From Dimorphilus gyrociliatus (lineage: Eukaryota > Annelida > Polychaeta > Dinophilidae), in contig CAJFCJ010000006.1 in NCBI GenBank assembly GCA_904063045.1, positions 4,046,408 through 4,110,407 of the forward strand: a DNA stretch of 64,000 nt. The letters are read 5' to 3'. The translations under genes and the position numbers were made by a program. Below the pieces are notes generated by a model. It was not told the DNA's origin. It did no database searches and worked only from the letters and a program-made list of their open reading frames with translations. Below, in pieces: positions 1-13,577 of the stretch (the stretch's first letter is position 1; every line of letters begins with the position of its first letter).

Positions 1-1
1 T

Positions 2-3000
2 GTTGATACATCAACGTATTCACTTTTAAGTTTAGGAGAATATTTTAAAGGAACTGCTGATAAAACCGAGCCAGAAACTTTAATACCTATGATCAACTCA
101 TCTAATCTTCCCCTAGTTTATATTGAAACATCAAATACTAGAATTTTCTTATTACCTAGCGATAAATCTATAAGAGATGATAAATCAGATTCTGGATTTT
201 GTGAGTCATCTACACCTATAGAATTAGATGCCTCTGTCATTGAAATAAGTAGTATTAAAGTTACCCCAAGAGCAACAAATCCCCTATCAAGAATAGTCGT
301 AAACGAAGAACTCTATAAGAGAGCTGTTAGAGCTTCAATAACTTTATATCCTGGAAGTGATATTGAGGATAGACAATATCAATTGGACTTTTCCGGCGTT
401 TCATTAATGTGCGGCCGTTGGGAAGAATTAATGAAATCGGAAAAGATTGATGATGATTCAACTATACAAAATCCAGCTTTTGAATGGAATAATTTATTTT
501 CATATAATAGGTTCATTATTTTAATTTGTTTGAGTAATTTCTATAGAAATAGTATTAATTATTTTATCAAATATTTCAGTTCAGACAATCCTAACTCCCT
601 TCAATCGATTGTCAATCAGATGGATATTAGACTTGTACTTGCTCCGTCAATTGTTTATTATCCTCCTGAAGGAGCTGCTCAACTGGTATGTGGTCATTCA
701 ATGGAAGGCTGCGCTCTTTCGGATGTTAACGTTAATTTGAATATTACTGAAATTAAACTGCTTTATTATATAGTATTTTCTAATTTACATTTTGTAAGTC
801 TACTACCATTTTTCTCCGATTTTTTTACGGAGAAACTTAAAGAAGAAAAATCTGTAGAGAAGATAGCTATTGCCAAAGAAGCGAATAATTATTCTATACC
901 AATTGGAGCGTTAATTACTGCTAATAGGATCAATTTGACAATATCTGATACACATTCTAAAATACTAACAAGTTTTATTCAACCTCACACACTTTTACTT
1001 AGCGGAAATGGCGAAGAAAAAGTTGAAATAAGTTGCTTTGACGCGTCACTTATAGTTCAACATTTTGGTTTGTATTATACATTTAATATGATGAAATAGT
1101 ATATATATATATATACAGTAATATATATATATTCAAATATTCAATAGACAATGAAAAAACAGTTGATTATGCACTGTTGGAGACGAAAACGGGCCGGCTA
1201 AATCCAAAAACTGGTATACCTCCAGCCTTATGTACATTGGTCTTTTTTAACTTTCTCTCTCCAACGGATTGTAAGTAGTTTTTGTATTTTTTGTTCTAAA
1301 TTGTTACAAGTTTATTAAACTAATTTCATTTCTAGCCCGATTTGAATTAAGAATAGAAAGACCAGTAAGATTTTCTCTATGCGATAAGAGATTAACCTGT
1401 CTATTAGAAACAATTGAAAAACTAAGACCAGTTTTTGAAGTAAACTTTAAACCAACAAAAGCGGAGAAAACGTCAAAAACTGTTAAAACTAAAGATTCTA
1501 GCTTAAAGATATTAGCTAAAGAATTTGAATTGAAAGCTACTGAATTAAATATAGCACTTTACGGAAGTGACTCAAATGATAATAAGATTGTTTTGACGAT
1601 ATTTGAACATTTTGGTCATTTTCATTTCGATATTAAAAGTCGAAAGAGTAATATTCAATACGATATTCTGGATATGAATATTAAATGTTTTAAGAATAGG
1701 AAAGAACAGCTCCTATTACTTCCCACATCAATTAGGATGGAATGTTCCATGTTTGAAACGGATATAGATATTGGTTTTCATATAGATGATATACTTATCA
1801 AGATGAGTGAAAATCAATATGAATGTTTATTAAATGTCTATACTCATTGGACAATGCAAATAAATGAATTTTTGAGTAAATTGTCCAACAATCCAACTGA
1901 AGATTTAGAAAATAAGGCAAATGTTAAGTACGATAGGTGCATATTCGCTTTTCAAACATCTTACGACGATCTGAGAAATGGTGAAATGGAATATTCGAAA
2001 GAGGAGATAGAAGATTTAAATTGCATACCTTTACCTAATAAAATTGTGTTTGCCAAACAACGTAACGAAGCGGCTCTTCTATGGTCATACGACGAACCGA
2101 GAACAATTTGCCAACTAACAATAAAACCTATACCTTTGTTAGTTGATGAATTAGAAGAAATGTATCGGGATGATATTTCAGTTTCTCTAATATTACAATA
2201 TTATAATGAGGCGAAAAGGGAATTTGAAGATTATTCAAAATTCGATGTTGGTGAGAATTTTACATGTCATGCAAGACTTTGGGCAGTTGAAGAGAGGAAC
2301 CTATCAAAATTACAATCAGCTAGGACGTGGAGAATTTATATTCCTCCTAGATACGAACACTACTCTATTAGTCAAAGGTTAGTTAGAAAGATAAATCTTT
2401 TCATTCTTTATTGTAATCTAATTAATCGTTTTAGGACGGTAAGAGATTCTCTTGTCGACGAGTGTCAAAATCCAGTTGTTGATCCAATGACCCTTGTAGC
2501 AGCTGCAAAATTAAATTCCTGTATTTGTAATCAAATTGATTCAAACCTGTCTGTCTTCTTTACTTGTCGTACATTCGGTTTTCAACTTGAACATGATTAC
2601 TCCTATTACCTTGAACGAATGGATGATAATGCTCCATTAAATTCTTGTCAGTTTTTCTAAATTATACATATATTTATATATATTATTTTAACACATAATG
2701 AAAAAAACGGAAACGATTAATTTACATATTTCTTTTTTAAATAGCTATTTTACAAAGTAACCAAATATTTCATATGGCGAAATTATGCAACATCTATCCA
2801 AGAACGTTAATGGTATTGAATATTAATGATTTCAAATCAACTTTTTCATCAATGAATGGAAATTTTAATAAATTATCGGCTAACTTAATGAAAATTGATT
2901 TAGAAGTTGTTGAATATAGAAGATTAAGAAAGAATAAAATTGCTACTTTCGAAGGAAATTGGGATTTTAATGTTGTATTTAAAAAAGCCGAAGTAATTAA

Positions 3001-6000
3001 TTATTTCTTGATATTTTAATAATTTATTAATTAAAATATTCATTCTTTATTATTTAATAGAAAATAGATATGACCGCTCAAATGAAGGGAAAGCACGAAA
3101 TAATATTTAACGATAGTATTTTGCATACTATCTACGCAACTGCAAATCTATGGAAAGAGTCTACCGTTAATCTAACAGCTCAAACTCTACCCGTTTTAGA
3201 ATGTCATTTAATATGTAATAACACTATTCACGATATATATTGTAAACAAGAAAATACCAATGAAACAATTCACATTGAAAGTCATCAAGCTTTCCCGTTC
3301 TCTTGGACAAATGATTGTAACGGATATCCTGTACGTATTATACCTATATAATGAACTATTGAAAGTTTTCATCCGTTCTCATAATATATTTCCATCCTTT
3401 AAATAGCTTATAAAACTCTCGTTGGATCGTCTCTATTGGAGTGAAGCTTTCTCCCTTGATTTTATTGATATAAACGACAAATCTAGAAGATACATGTCGA
3501 AATGTATAAAAATTGAGAAAGATTGCGTAATTGTCCGTATAATCAGATTAAGCTCTTATCAATCAAAAATTATCATCGATGGAAATGTTATATTTGCTAG
3601 TCGACTGGATATTCCAATATCAATTCGTTCCGATGTACAAGATGTTGAAAGAACAATGAAAATTGATTCATTTTCATCTGGATTTTCAACGATAAATGAT
3701 TCGGAAACGAAATATTTTAAAATCAGATTTCTAAGTCCAAATACACTGTGGTCTGAAAATTTTAAAATTCAAAGGGGAAGTAGCTGTCTACTTAAAGTTC
3801 CTTTGCAAGATCGAATTAATTTTATAACTGTTTGCTGCCACTTTATTGCTGAGAAAGTTTGCCAAAATGAAACTATTGACTTTGTTCTCTTTACACCTTT
3901 ATTCGTGATAAGGAATCATCTTGCAACTCCTTTATTGACAAACGTTTGTACGAAGAAATCGAAGGATCATCAAGAAATAACGTTATCAGGAAAGGGTCAA
4001 GATTATCAATTGCATTTAATGGCTGTTGATCAAGCAAATTTGCTTACGTTTAAAGCTGGGTTAGTATTCATGCATATACTGTTTTTTATCAAGTAAATGA
4101 TACTGATAAATGATATTTAGGCCATCTTTAACATCATCTTCGCCTGCTGTCAGTCTATCTTCCGATCTCTTGCCGACTTGTGACAGCTTAGCTAGTACTA
4201 ATACAATGGAACTAATTGACAACTGGTATAAAAATATGGCAAAGATATGGCCTTATAATGGGTATTTATTTGGAACTCTTTTAAAATGAATAATAATGAA
4301 TAATAAATGAGTTTTTGAATTTATTTTAGGAACAAAAGTGAGGAGGATTTAGACAAATTATCATTTTCCGATCCTCCTACGAATAATGATCCTAAATTTA
4401 ATTTTGGAATAAAATCAACGTTTACTATCCAACCTCCGTCACCGTGTCAATCTGATAAAACTGCAATGCTAAATCAGCCTGCAGTGAAACTTCAAGTAAG
4501 ATTATCGTCCATGTATCCAGGACTGAAAACTCTTCTGATTGATGTTAGTCCCGAGTATCTTTTGGTTAATGAATCATCATTTAATTTGGTGCTTTCGACG
4601 AACGATGAAGTTATGGAGATCTTAAGAGATAGTACCGTTGCACCTCCTATAGGGAATAGTTTCAAAATTGGTCTTCAACTTGAAAAGGATATTGCATGGA
4701 GTCAAGATATAAACATGTCCGATTACGATATTAGCTCAAGATTTCTACACAAAGTCGATAATACATTATACTTGAGCGATCAAATGAGAATCATTATCAA
4801 ATCGGATGAAGGGTTGTCTATATTAGTTTTAAGAGCTGTTGAAAGGAATGGAATAAGAGTTATTGATGTTAGAGATGCCTACGTACTTGAATCTGGTCTT
4901 GAAGATGCAGTTAATGTTCAATGTTTAGCTGTTGAACTAAAGGAGGAAAGGGGGCGTTCAATAGACATTCAAAATTTTATGTATACACTTAAGAAGGGTA
5001 AAAAATTCTCCATACCATTCTGGAAAGTTTTAGAAAAAGACACCATCAACGTTCCCGTTCTCTATTTGCGTTTCGCCACCGAGTCTAACGATTGGTCTTT
5101 ACCTTTACGCGTTCGAAATCCAGATACCGAAAGGATAATTAGCTTTGAATTGGTTAATAGTACTCCATCAATAATTCATATGCAACAAAGATACGGAGTA
5201 ACGTATTTGAACGTTGTTGAAAACAAATGCCCAATGATAGTTTTTCATAACTATTGTACTGTAAACATTTTAGTTGGAGAACATGTTGAAAAGGATGGTA
5301 CAATTGACGAAGAACAAGAACTCTTGTACAGTATCCCGTGTATTCTCAGACAAAGCTCATTAAATTATACACCATCATCAATTGATAGAAGTTATCCGTC
5401 CCTTACTTCGGCAACATTTAAAATTGTATTCGCCTTGTCAGCAGGTCAAGATCGTTCATGGAGTTCACCAATCTTATTAATAGGCGACAATGAACTCTCC
5501 ATAAAGTTTATTCATATACCTCATTACGGTGATGTAAAATTGCATATTGAAAAGCACGGATCAACGTCTTTCGTTTATTTAACTCAAGTAACAAGATTTG
5601 ACATAAGAGCTGGTAGAGTAAGAGAACGTTGCGGTAGTATTAAAAATGATGAAGATGAAGCTCTTACAAAGGATGAATCAGCAAAGCACATAACTATAAA
5701 AAAAGACGAGGCAAAGAGAATTTTAGAATGCAATTTTGAATTTCTCCTATCCGATTTTCAATTAAGATTAACGGAATATACTACGAGCGGAAATAGAGAT
5801 GATCTTATCTGTTTGACGAGTCAAGCTATTAATATGAACTTTAGGAGATTTCAAGAGAAGTCTAACGATGCCTATAAATGGCAAATTCGTAATTCGATTA
5901 TGTTGGATATTGAAGGAATTCAAATCGAAAATGATAGATTTGGTATTGAACCTTTCGATTTTGATATCGTTTTTAAAAGAATCAACGAGAGCGAACGATT

Positions 6001-7409
6001 GGCAACTATTAAATTAGATCTGATTGAATGCGAGCGGGCTATCTGCATTGAGAATGCTTCAATTGTCTGTCGGCCAATAATCGTTCAGTGTGAAGATACC
6101 CTTATATACAGACTATTAAAATATTTGAAAGACTCATTACCGGTTCAAAAATTCCGGAAACAGAAGGAAGAAGACGGAGGAACTAAATTCTCTTTTAGGC
6201 CTATTATTGTTAATTCTGTCAATATAGCTGAAATTGAAGTTCTTCTTAGTGTTCATGCACAAATTAAAGTTTTTGTTGCAGCTGATCAATCGGCATTGAA
6301 GTTATCACCTTATACTAAGCTGAATGTAAGGTCAACGGCAAATCATTTTATTCAAGATATTGGAGTTCATTACGCCTCGAGTGCTCTATTTAGGGCAGGA
6401 CACGTAATAGCATCGCTAGAACTTCTTGGTTCACCTTCAACTCTATTGAGGGGTATTGGTACTGGCGTATCAGATTTCATAAGATTGCCTGTAGAAGGCA
6501 TTGCAAAGTCAGGAGCCAAAGGTCTTATTTCAGGAGTCTCCCATGGAGTTGCCTCCTTAGCTTCTAACATCAGTTTCGCAACTTTAACCTCAATTACAAA
6601 TTTTGCATCGAGTGTATCAAAGAATATGGATAGATTGGCTATGGACGAGGAGCACGAAAGACGCCAGGCCAGCGATCGAACTGCATTACCAGATGGGGTA
6701 ACTAGTGCACTTGTTAGTGGACTGAGTAATTTGGGACTTAGTCTTTTAAGCGCCGTCGCTGGACTTGCCGATCAACCTTTAAGACCAATACAAGACGGAT
6801 CAAACTCTCCTGGTCGGGTTATAAGTGGAATTGGAAAAGGTTTAGTTGGTGTAATAGCGAAGCCATTAGGCGGAGCCGCCGAACTAGTTTCAAGATCGGG
6901 AAAGGGTCTTTTAAGAACAGCCGGTTTATCAAGAACTCGCGGAAGAATATTAGGAGAATTTAACAAAATTCATAACTACACAGAATATAGATTTTGTAGA
7001 ATTCTATTAGAGGAAGTTTTATTTCAAACTATAGCAAGAATAGAGAATTTTAACGATATCATTAATGTTATTTTAACGAGAAATAAGATAATAATACTAT
7101 CTGACGAATCTTTTCAAATTTTAACAGAATTTGGAAGAAAACAAGTAAGTTGAATTTTTAAAAAGTAACTTCCTATTTCAATATTAATTGTTTTTTCTTT
7201 AAAAAAAAAACTAGGTGGATATTTCATTAAGCGATAAAGGTATCGTACTAGAAAGTAAGAGGAAAGCTGAAGTAGAAGATCGTCTAGCAAGATTTATTGG
7301 TGCTAAAAACGATCAAGAAGAGGATAATTCAAGGAATAAACTGTTAATTAGTATAGAACATCCAAAAAGATTGTATACTCTATTAAGATCTTCTCAATCT
7401 GCTTTTTAA
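2..7409 (+). CDS. VPS13B: VPS13B (COH1) bridge-like lipid transfer protein, C-terminal part, 5' end outside window
   Basis: This is the C-terminal half of a very large VPS13-family protein; the reading frame is already open at base 2, so the start lies outside. VPS13 proteins form long grooves that move lipids between membranes, and VPS13B acts at the Golgi and endosomes. Exons follow the frame: 2-1067, 1148-1270, 1336-2377, 2435-2646, 2745 to about 2992, about 3062-3328, about 3407-4060, about 4121-4258, about 4331-7144 and 7215-7409. The VPS13B-specific C-terminal region is unmistakable: an LLGSPSTLLRGIGTG motif at about 6423, the SITNFASSVSKNMDRLAMDEE segment near 6590-6650, and glycine-rich amphipathic repeats including KPLGGAAELVSRSGKGLL near 6860-6910. 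These match VPS13B rather than VPS13A/C/D. Exon edges between 2992 and 4331 are approximate. The first exon could hide a further in-frame intron near 511-579. Confidence 0.93.
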
Positions 7410-7738
7410 AACTATTGGGTAAATGGTATGAAGAAATGAAGAAATATATATATATATAGTATATGAATTATTCAACTCAATTAATTAATTAATTAACTAA
7501 TTAATTAATTAAAAGTTAATTATATACAAAAAAAAATAATTGAAATCAATTTATATTTACATTTGGTTGTGAAAACATTTATTTTTAGAATAATTATTAA
7601 TACAATTTCTCTTTTTTAAACTATTTTCAATCCAGAAACTTTACTGAGCGCTAGCAACCTGTCTGAAAACACTATATTAATATATCATAGTTTATGTAAT
7701 TATCTTCTTATCTTCTTGTTTTAATTTTAATTATTACA
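7410..7738. other. Convergent intergenic gap with short AT and AATT repeats
   Basis: This 329-bp gap lies between the stop codons of VPS13B (+) and the TMCO3-like gene (-), so it holds both 3' ends. It contains an (AT)n run at about 7445-7459 and a self-complementary AATT array at about 7479-7512, interrupted once by AACT. No open frame or RNA gene is visible. Confidence 0.8.
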
Positions 7739-10074
7739 CTACCTCTGACTATTCGATCGTCTCTTTAAGCCTATTGTCATATTCCAATGAACAAATCTCC
7801 ATAGAGCTGGCCATAGTATTAAACTCAAACAAGTGATGGCAAGGATTAGTAAATATATCTCCCTTGAAATTAATTTAAGAATTCTTGCCCTACTGCCCAA
7901 AATGAATGAAAATTCACTTATTTGAGCTAAGCCAATTGACGCTTTGAATATAATTAACTTTGAACTTTTAGATAAACAATAAAGAACTCCGAAACTTATT
8001 ACAAACTGTTTTATAATGTACACAATATAATATAAACGTATAAAAAATCCACTTAACAAACCTTTGATAAAACTATAGCAATTGTAAATGTTAGTAACAT
8101 TGCTGATTCCCACAATAGAAAACTTGGGTAAACGTGTAGACCTATTTAAAGTAACATATTTGTTTCAATATAAACAATATGCTTATATAGAATTTAGTTA
8201 TAAATTGTATACCTATAGAGGCAAAAAACAATGCTGAAAATAGATCTTTGATAGGGCCAAATAAAGAATCGATAAAATGCTGAGTTTCTTCACCTTTTAA
8301 TAAACGATATTATTAGAATATTAGATAAGCTTTTAGCCTGTTTTCGATCTACCTTGAGAACTGATTAAAGCACCTGCAACAAAGCATCCAAGTTCCATTG
8401 ATAAATTTAGTAAATCCGTTAGCTGTAAATGAGTAAGATTATAATCAAATACTCTATTTTCTAATAAAAATAGAAACTTTAATATAATCAATAGCGATTA
8501 TCTTTAATCAGTCAATTATAAACTATTAGATTTTTAAGGACACTCACCAAAAAGAGGAAGAAGACAAAGATAAGAACGAATGCTAATAGTAATTCTTTGT
8601 TATTTCTTTTAAGATACCTTTGTAGGAGACGAGTAAGACAAACTTTATTTATAATCCATCCAACGAGAGCAGTTACAATAAAATCTAGAAATTATTAATA
8701 TTTTGTTATTTTTTAACTTGCCCCAAATTAAAAGATAATCTACTGTACTTACATCCCAACAATTTTAACGATGTTATAGAATAGGAACCTATCACATTCA
8801 TTACGCTACTAGTTTCGGAAACACCTTCAGCCAAGCTTGGTAAGAGAGCCACAAGAACGCATAACCAAACGTCCTGCATAACTAATATACCCAACAGTAG
8901 GACTGAATATTCGGTAGAAGCTCCTTAACAAAGAAAAAAAAAGGGAAAAATGTTCAATAAAGAAAGAAACAATGGAATAAAAAAAACATAAAAACATACT
9001 TCAAACTGTTTCTTTTATTAAATAATTATTGAATAGAGTAAATCTACATTTGTTTACTATTAAGATCACCCACCCGCTTTTATTTCATTCATACAACCAC
9101 TTTATAAGTACAATAATCGTAAGAAGAATGATTAATTATTAAGAAATGTTAGTAAAAATTCCTGAAAAATTTCAATTATCAACATCAATTTTAACTTTAT
9201 TATAAATTTTCAAGTGGACATTGCCCTTGATATAAACACTCGTATCAGCATTTAAAATTCATTCGAATACCGGCCGGATTGTTACAGCTTGTTTACATAT
9301 GATACATCCATATATTGTACATATACCGTATATTAAAAAAATCAAGGTAAATATTAATTCAATATAATAATCTTTAATCCTATCAAATAAACTGTTACCT
9401 TACGTGATAATTACAATCTACCATTAAATCTTATATATTAAGTATTTCAATATTATTATTTATTTATAGTAAATTAAAGTAAATGAATGAATGATTAAAA
9501 CAGGCGGAGAAAGAGGAATGACAAAAAAAAATTAAAGGAGTGAGAGTGTTAGGAAGAGAAAGACGGTAAGAAGTATACAGAATATATATATATATATATA
9601 TAGGCCTAAACATTTATAATTAATTAAAGAAAGAAAAATGAATAAGAGATTATAAATATATATATATATATATAAGTATTATACATAATATTTATATATA
9701 GAAATTCTATTGAATATTATAATTTTAAAGAGTAATTATAGGAGATTTTTACGTGTTTTGGGCGTTAATTACTGATTAAATGTTACGGTTTTATAAGCAT
9801 ATAGATTTTTATGTTTCTTTTTTAGATTTGTTACATTAAACGTAAAGAATATTTGTTGATATTTTTTTTTTATATCCTAGAAAAAAAAAATAGTTATAAT
9901 TAGAAATATTTTATTTAACGTATAGGTGACGCTCCCGTAAGCTTGGTTTATTATAAAAATAGCAGCAAAAGTATTGTTTAATTCATAGCGTCCACACTAG
10001 ACGTTTTTTGCTGTTTCCTTTTCAAATCGATTAGCGAGAGAGTTGTAAAAATAAAGCATTAAAACAAAAATATA

Positions 10075-10105
<31 letters not shown>

Positions 10106-13100
10106 AACAATATATGTAAATATTCCTAATCGTCTAGTTTCTCTTGTCCAGAAATCAGGATAAAGTTTTTGGTACGTTAATTTATACTTTTTTTTATGCA
10201 TCTATATCATCTATATACTCTGTTCTATAGGCAGTATAAATGCATGCATATTATATTTGTACTGTGCATACTGTATACCCAATAATCTATTATTTAGATT
10301 AAGCTAGACGATAGAGAAAAGAAAGAAAGAAATGAATGAATGAACGAATGAATGCAAAAGCTTGTACCTTTCCCTTTTCAATTGTAGTAAAAAAAATACG
10401 CTTAAAAAAAAAAAGGGGAAAAAGTAATTGAAATTTGTCTAGAAACGAGGTAGGAAATGCATCAGCAATAGTTTAATAGTAAATACTAAAGATTACTAAA
10501 AAGTAAATTGTTTAATTGAAAAGAATGGCTAAACTATTTCTCATTTATGAATAGAGGGAAGGGATTACTTGACAAAATTATTGATTATCAAAAGACTATG
10601 TTCAAAGAATTAAAAATTGATTTTCTATCGTAGCTTAAACGACATATTTAAAATCTATATCGAAAGAGAATAAAGTGTTGACATAAGCACCATTTCCAAA
10701 AAGACTTTAGTTAAAAATTGCCATAAATAATAATAAAAAATTGATAATTATCTTTTTTGTTACCTAGAAATTCATAAAACAAAAAATATGGGCAAAAATT
10801 CCGATGAAAGTGATATGAATAATTTAAAAACAAGCAAGATAAAGATGGTAGGCTCATACATGAAGCGTACAGATCATCATTTGGAAAGCGAAATAAAAGA
10901 TCTATCCAAGGAACTTAAACACAAATTAGGTAGAATTGACGGCGAAGCTGGTCAAGTTAGACTTAAAGCTAATCAGTTAGTTGATGAACAAGAGAATGCA
11001 GCTTCTAGTAGGAGATCTAGTTTGGAAGATTCAAAATCACTAACGCCAAAGAGATCAAGCGTTAGTGGTAGTGAAGGTCTACTCGTTCCCCAGTCAAAGA
11101 ATTCAAATAGAAGAGCTAGTATGACTACAGTTTCCACACCTAATTCTAATACTAATACGCCTAGATCTCCAGCAAAAAGAAATTCGATTGTTGATATTTC
11201 AAGTGGAAATAGAAGGCAATCAGTTCCAGCTATTCATTTAGCCAGAAGCAGAGAGCAACTAAAAAAGAGTCAAGACAGCTCCAAGAGTGCCGCTAATCAT
11301 TCATCAAGAAGAGTTTCTATAAGTAGCTCCCTTAATGAAGAAGAAGAGGAGGAAATTATTGGCCCAAATTCTCTAGATTATCTAAAGGAATGTAGATACC
11401 TCCGCATCCCAGGTCACGTTGAAAGAGAACTATCAATCGATGAAGTTTTCGGAGACAATTGATAACAATGAATTTTTAACAGAGAAAACAAAAAAAAGGA
11501 GACCTTTCCACTCCTTTCCCTTTCATTTAACAAAATATACCAGATGAATAATAAAATATCCCAATAGCCTATCCTATTGTTGTATCATTTCTTTTTATAT
11601 CTTAATACAGTATCTAGCTAAATACAATAATAAAAAAAAAACAAATCTATTCTCCAGGGTCACGCATCTCTTCTCTTAATGTAATTTAGACTATAGGTGA
11701 TAAATATGCATAATTTAGTATATAAAACTTATAATCTATACATATATCTCATTAAATATGACCTATATTTTTCTTTTAAAGATTAAATCTCTTTTTGATT
11801 ATTTACATTAAACCTGAATATATATCTAATTATTATAAATATTTAATAAAACCATAAAAAAATGGTATTTTATCTCTTGTTTAATAGTAATAATTCGAGT
11901 CAATATTGGATGAAAAGCTTAAAAAAGCTTATCTTTAAAATACATAATTTTGATCAAGTACTACACTTAACTATTGTTATCTTTTAAAAAAAGGTTATCA
12001 ATAACATTTCAAAGGGATAGATCTCTTTCGTTTCTTTAAAAAATTATATATTAATGAATTTTCTTTACCTTCCGCTTCCTGTTTCGATAGAAATTTTACC
12101 ACTAATGGAGTAGAAGATAAACCGAAACACGCAGCAACGAAACAACCTTCTTTAACTGATGTTTTAAATAGGAAACTATAACAAGCACCGCCCAAAATTA
12201 ACAATATCATCTGAGCACCACTTCCAAAACTTGCTAATTTCGCTACCTAAGCAATAAAATATAGATTAATAATTTTATTTTCTTGAAAAACAAACAAATC
12301 TAAATATAGATTACTTTTTTTATTTTGTCTGGTGAAAATTCAAGACCAACTGTAAATAGTATAAAAAATATTCCAAGTTGAGACAAAGTTTCCAATTGGA
12401 CTAGAGACTGAAATTTAATAACAACAATAATAATAACAAGATATTAAAGTAAATTTTATATTTACCGATATGGCGTTGAACCCTCCCGGACCTAAACATA
12501 CACCCGCCGCCATATGACCAAATAGAGTTGGTAAACCGCAAAGATGTGTTAGCCAACCGAAAATGCCACTTAACATTATTAAATAAGCTAAATCCTGTAA
12601 TTATCTTTGTATCATATTAAGTAATTTTTAACAAGTGACTAGTTACGTGAAGTAAATTATGATCTTCTCTTGGAATTGTTGTATCGGCTGGCCTTGACAA
12701 AACAAATTGATTGTCATAAGCGTCAACTAATCTTGGAAGGGAGTGGGCTTCTTCGTGATCTGCCATTGGTCCATTTTGTTTTTCAGCTAATCTTACAACC
12801 ATTTCCATAGCTGCTTGATTCTATATTTTTTCAAATATAACAAGAAATTCATAAGATATAATGGAATCCTACCTTCTGAGATTCAAAGAGAGCAATATCG
12901 AAAACGTGATCATCCAAATTCTTTTCCAATTTATCAGCCGCTTTCGATATCTCTTTGAGTATATTAACAATAACACCTTTAACCTTAGAGTGTCTTTGGT
13001 TCAAATCCTAAAAAGTGATTAAAGCTTTAATAATTTATATTATTACTATTAATTTGTTCAAACAGACTTTCATTCTATCAAATTTTTTTTCAGCTTGTAA

Positions 13101-13577
13101 TAATTGCTTATAAACAACTTCTTCTTTCAGTGCAGCCGAACGAAGATTATTTAATCGTTTCTCCGAAGATTTCTCAATATAAATAATATTCTCTATGTCG
13201 CCTTTTAGAACGTTATCCAACCATGCAATTGATTGAAATATCTGTTGTGTTGGCATCACATGGATTTTTTTTTAGTTATAAAGTATATTAACTAATTAAT
13301 TTTTCAATACCTCTATGCCAGAGTTATTCAACTCTCTGTGAAAAACTTGAAACACCTGAATTTGAAAATCTTTCATAGCTTTACCGAGATTTTTATTCTT
13401 TTCTATATTGGATATCTGCTTTTTTAAATTTTTCATTGCCATATCACGTTTACGCATTAGGACAGTAAGCTTTGAGCATGATTGCAGTGTCTTGTCCGAA
13501 CGTTTTTTCTTTTGAGCACAATTAATACAACTTATCACAATCATAAATGCAATTAAAGTTAAGTAAATTGGACGCAT
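7739..13577 (-). CDS. TMCO3: TMCO3-like CPA2-family cation/proton antiporter
   Basis: Thirteen exons join in phase to 651 codons plus stop (human TMCO3 is about 677 aa): 13577-13311, 13241-13068, 13007-12873, 12820-12647, 12594-12466, 12407-12315, 12246-12069, 8923-8753, 8684-8548, 8422-8353, 8293-8213, 8141-8062, 8005-7739. Exon 1 begins with a cleavable signal peptide ending near CINCAQ, followed by charged coiled-coil segments in exons 1-3. Exons 5-13 encode a monovalent cation:proton antiporter-2 membrane domain with family motifs [55 protein letters not shown] and [20 protein letters not shown]. The family exchanges K+ or Na+ for protons in membranes of the secretory pathway. Eleven introns are 52-125 nt, but intron 7 is 3145 nt and holds a gene on the other strand. 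It shares a 360-bp divergent promoter region with TSEN34. Confidence 0.92.
10070..10105. repeat. (AT)n microsatellite in TMCO3 intron 7
   Basis: This is a near-pure AT dinucleotide run, interrupted once. Similar runs lie at about 9582-9601 and 9656-9674 in the same intron, and at about 36231-36252 in another gap. A (GAAT)n run sits at about 10331-10354. The whole stretch 8924-10787 is AT-rich and low in complexity; apart from these repeats I see nothing coding in it. Confidence 0.85.
10788..11462 (+). CDS. Intronless Ser-rich protein nested in TMCO3 intron 7, function unknown
   Basis: I do not recognise this 224-aa protein. It is a single open frame lying wholly inside the 3145-nt intron 7 of the TMCO3-like gene, on the opposite strand. 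Residues 1-72 are charged and probably helical ([19 protein letters not shown]). Residues 73-180 are a Ser/Thr-rich disordered region holding six [RK]-R-x-S sites (phosphoacceptors S78, S91, S111, S133, S145, S177), the classic consensus of PKA-type basophilic kinases. An acidic run EEEEEE follows at about 184-189, then a hydrophobic tail ending [14 protein letters not shown]. There is no signal peptide or membrane segment. The ATG is preceded by AAAAAT, and AATAAA signals follow at 11550-11555 and near 11626. The frame keeps biased composition and ordered motifs for its full length, so it looks like a real gene, but transcript evidence is lacking. Confidence 0.72.
   Translation: MGKNSDESDMNNLKTSKIKMVGSYMKRTDHHLESEIKDLSKELKHKLGRIDGEAGQVRLKANQLVDEQENAASSRRSSLEDSKSLTPKRSSVSGSEGLLVPQSKNSNRRASMTTVSTPNSNTNTPRSPAKRNSIVDISSGNRRQSVPAIHLARSREQLKKSQDSSKSAANHSSRRVSISSSLNEEEEEEIIGPNSLDYLKECRYLRIPGHVERELSIDEVFGDN

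Noticed and set aside
12998..13009. GGTTCAAATCC-like string resembling a tRNA T-loop
   Set aside because: It lies in a TMCO3 coding exon, and no acceptor stem, D arm or anticodon arm can be built around it.
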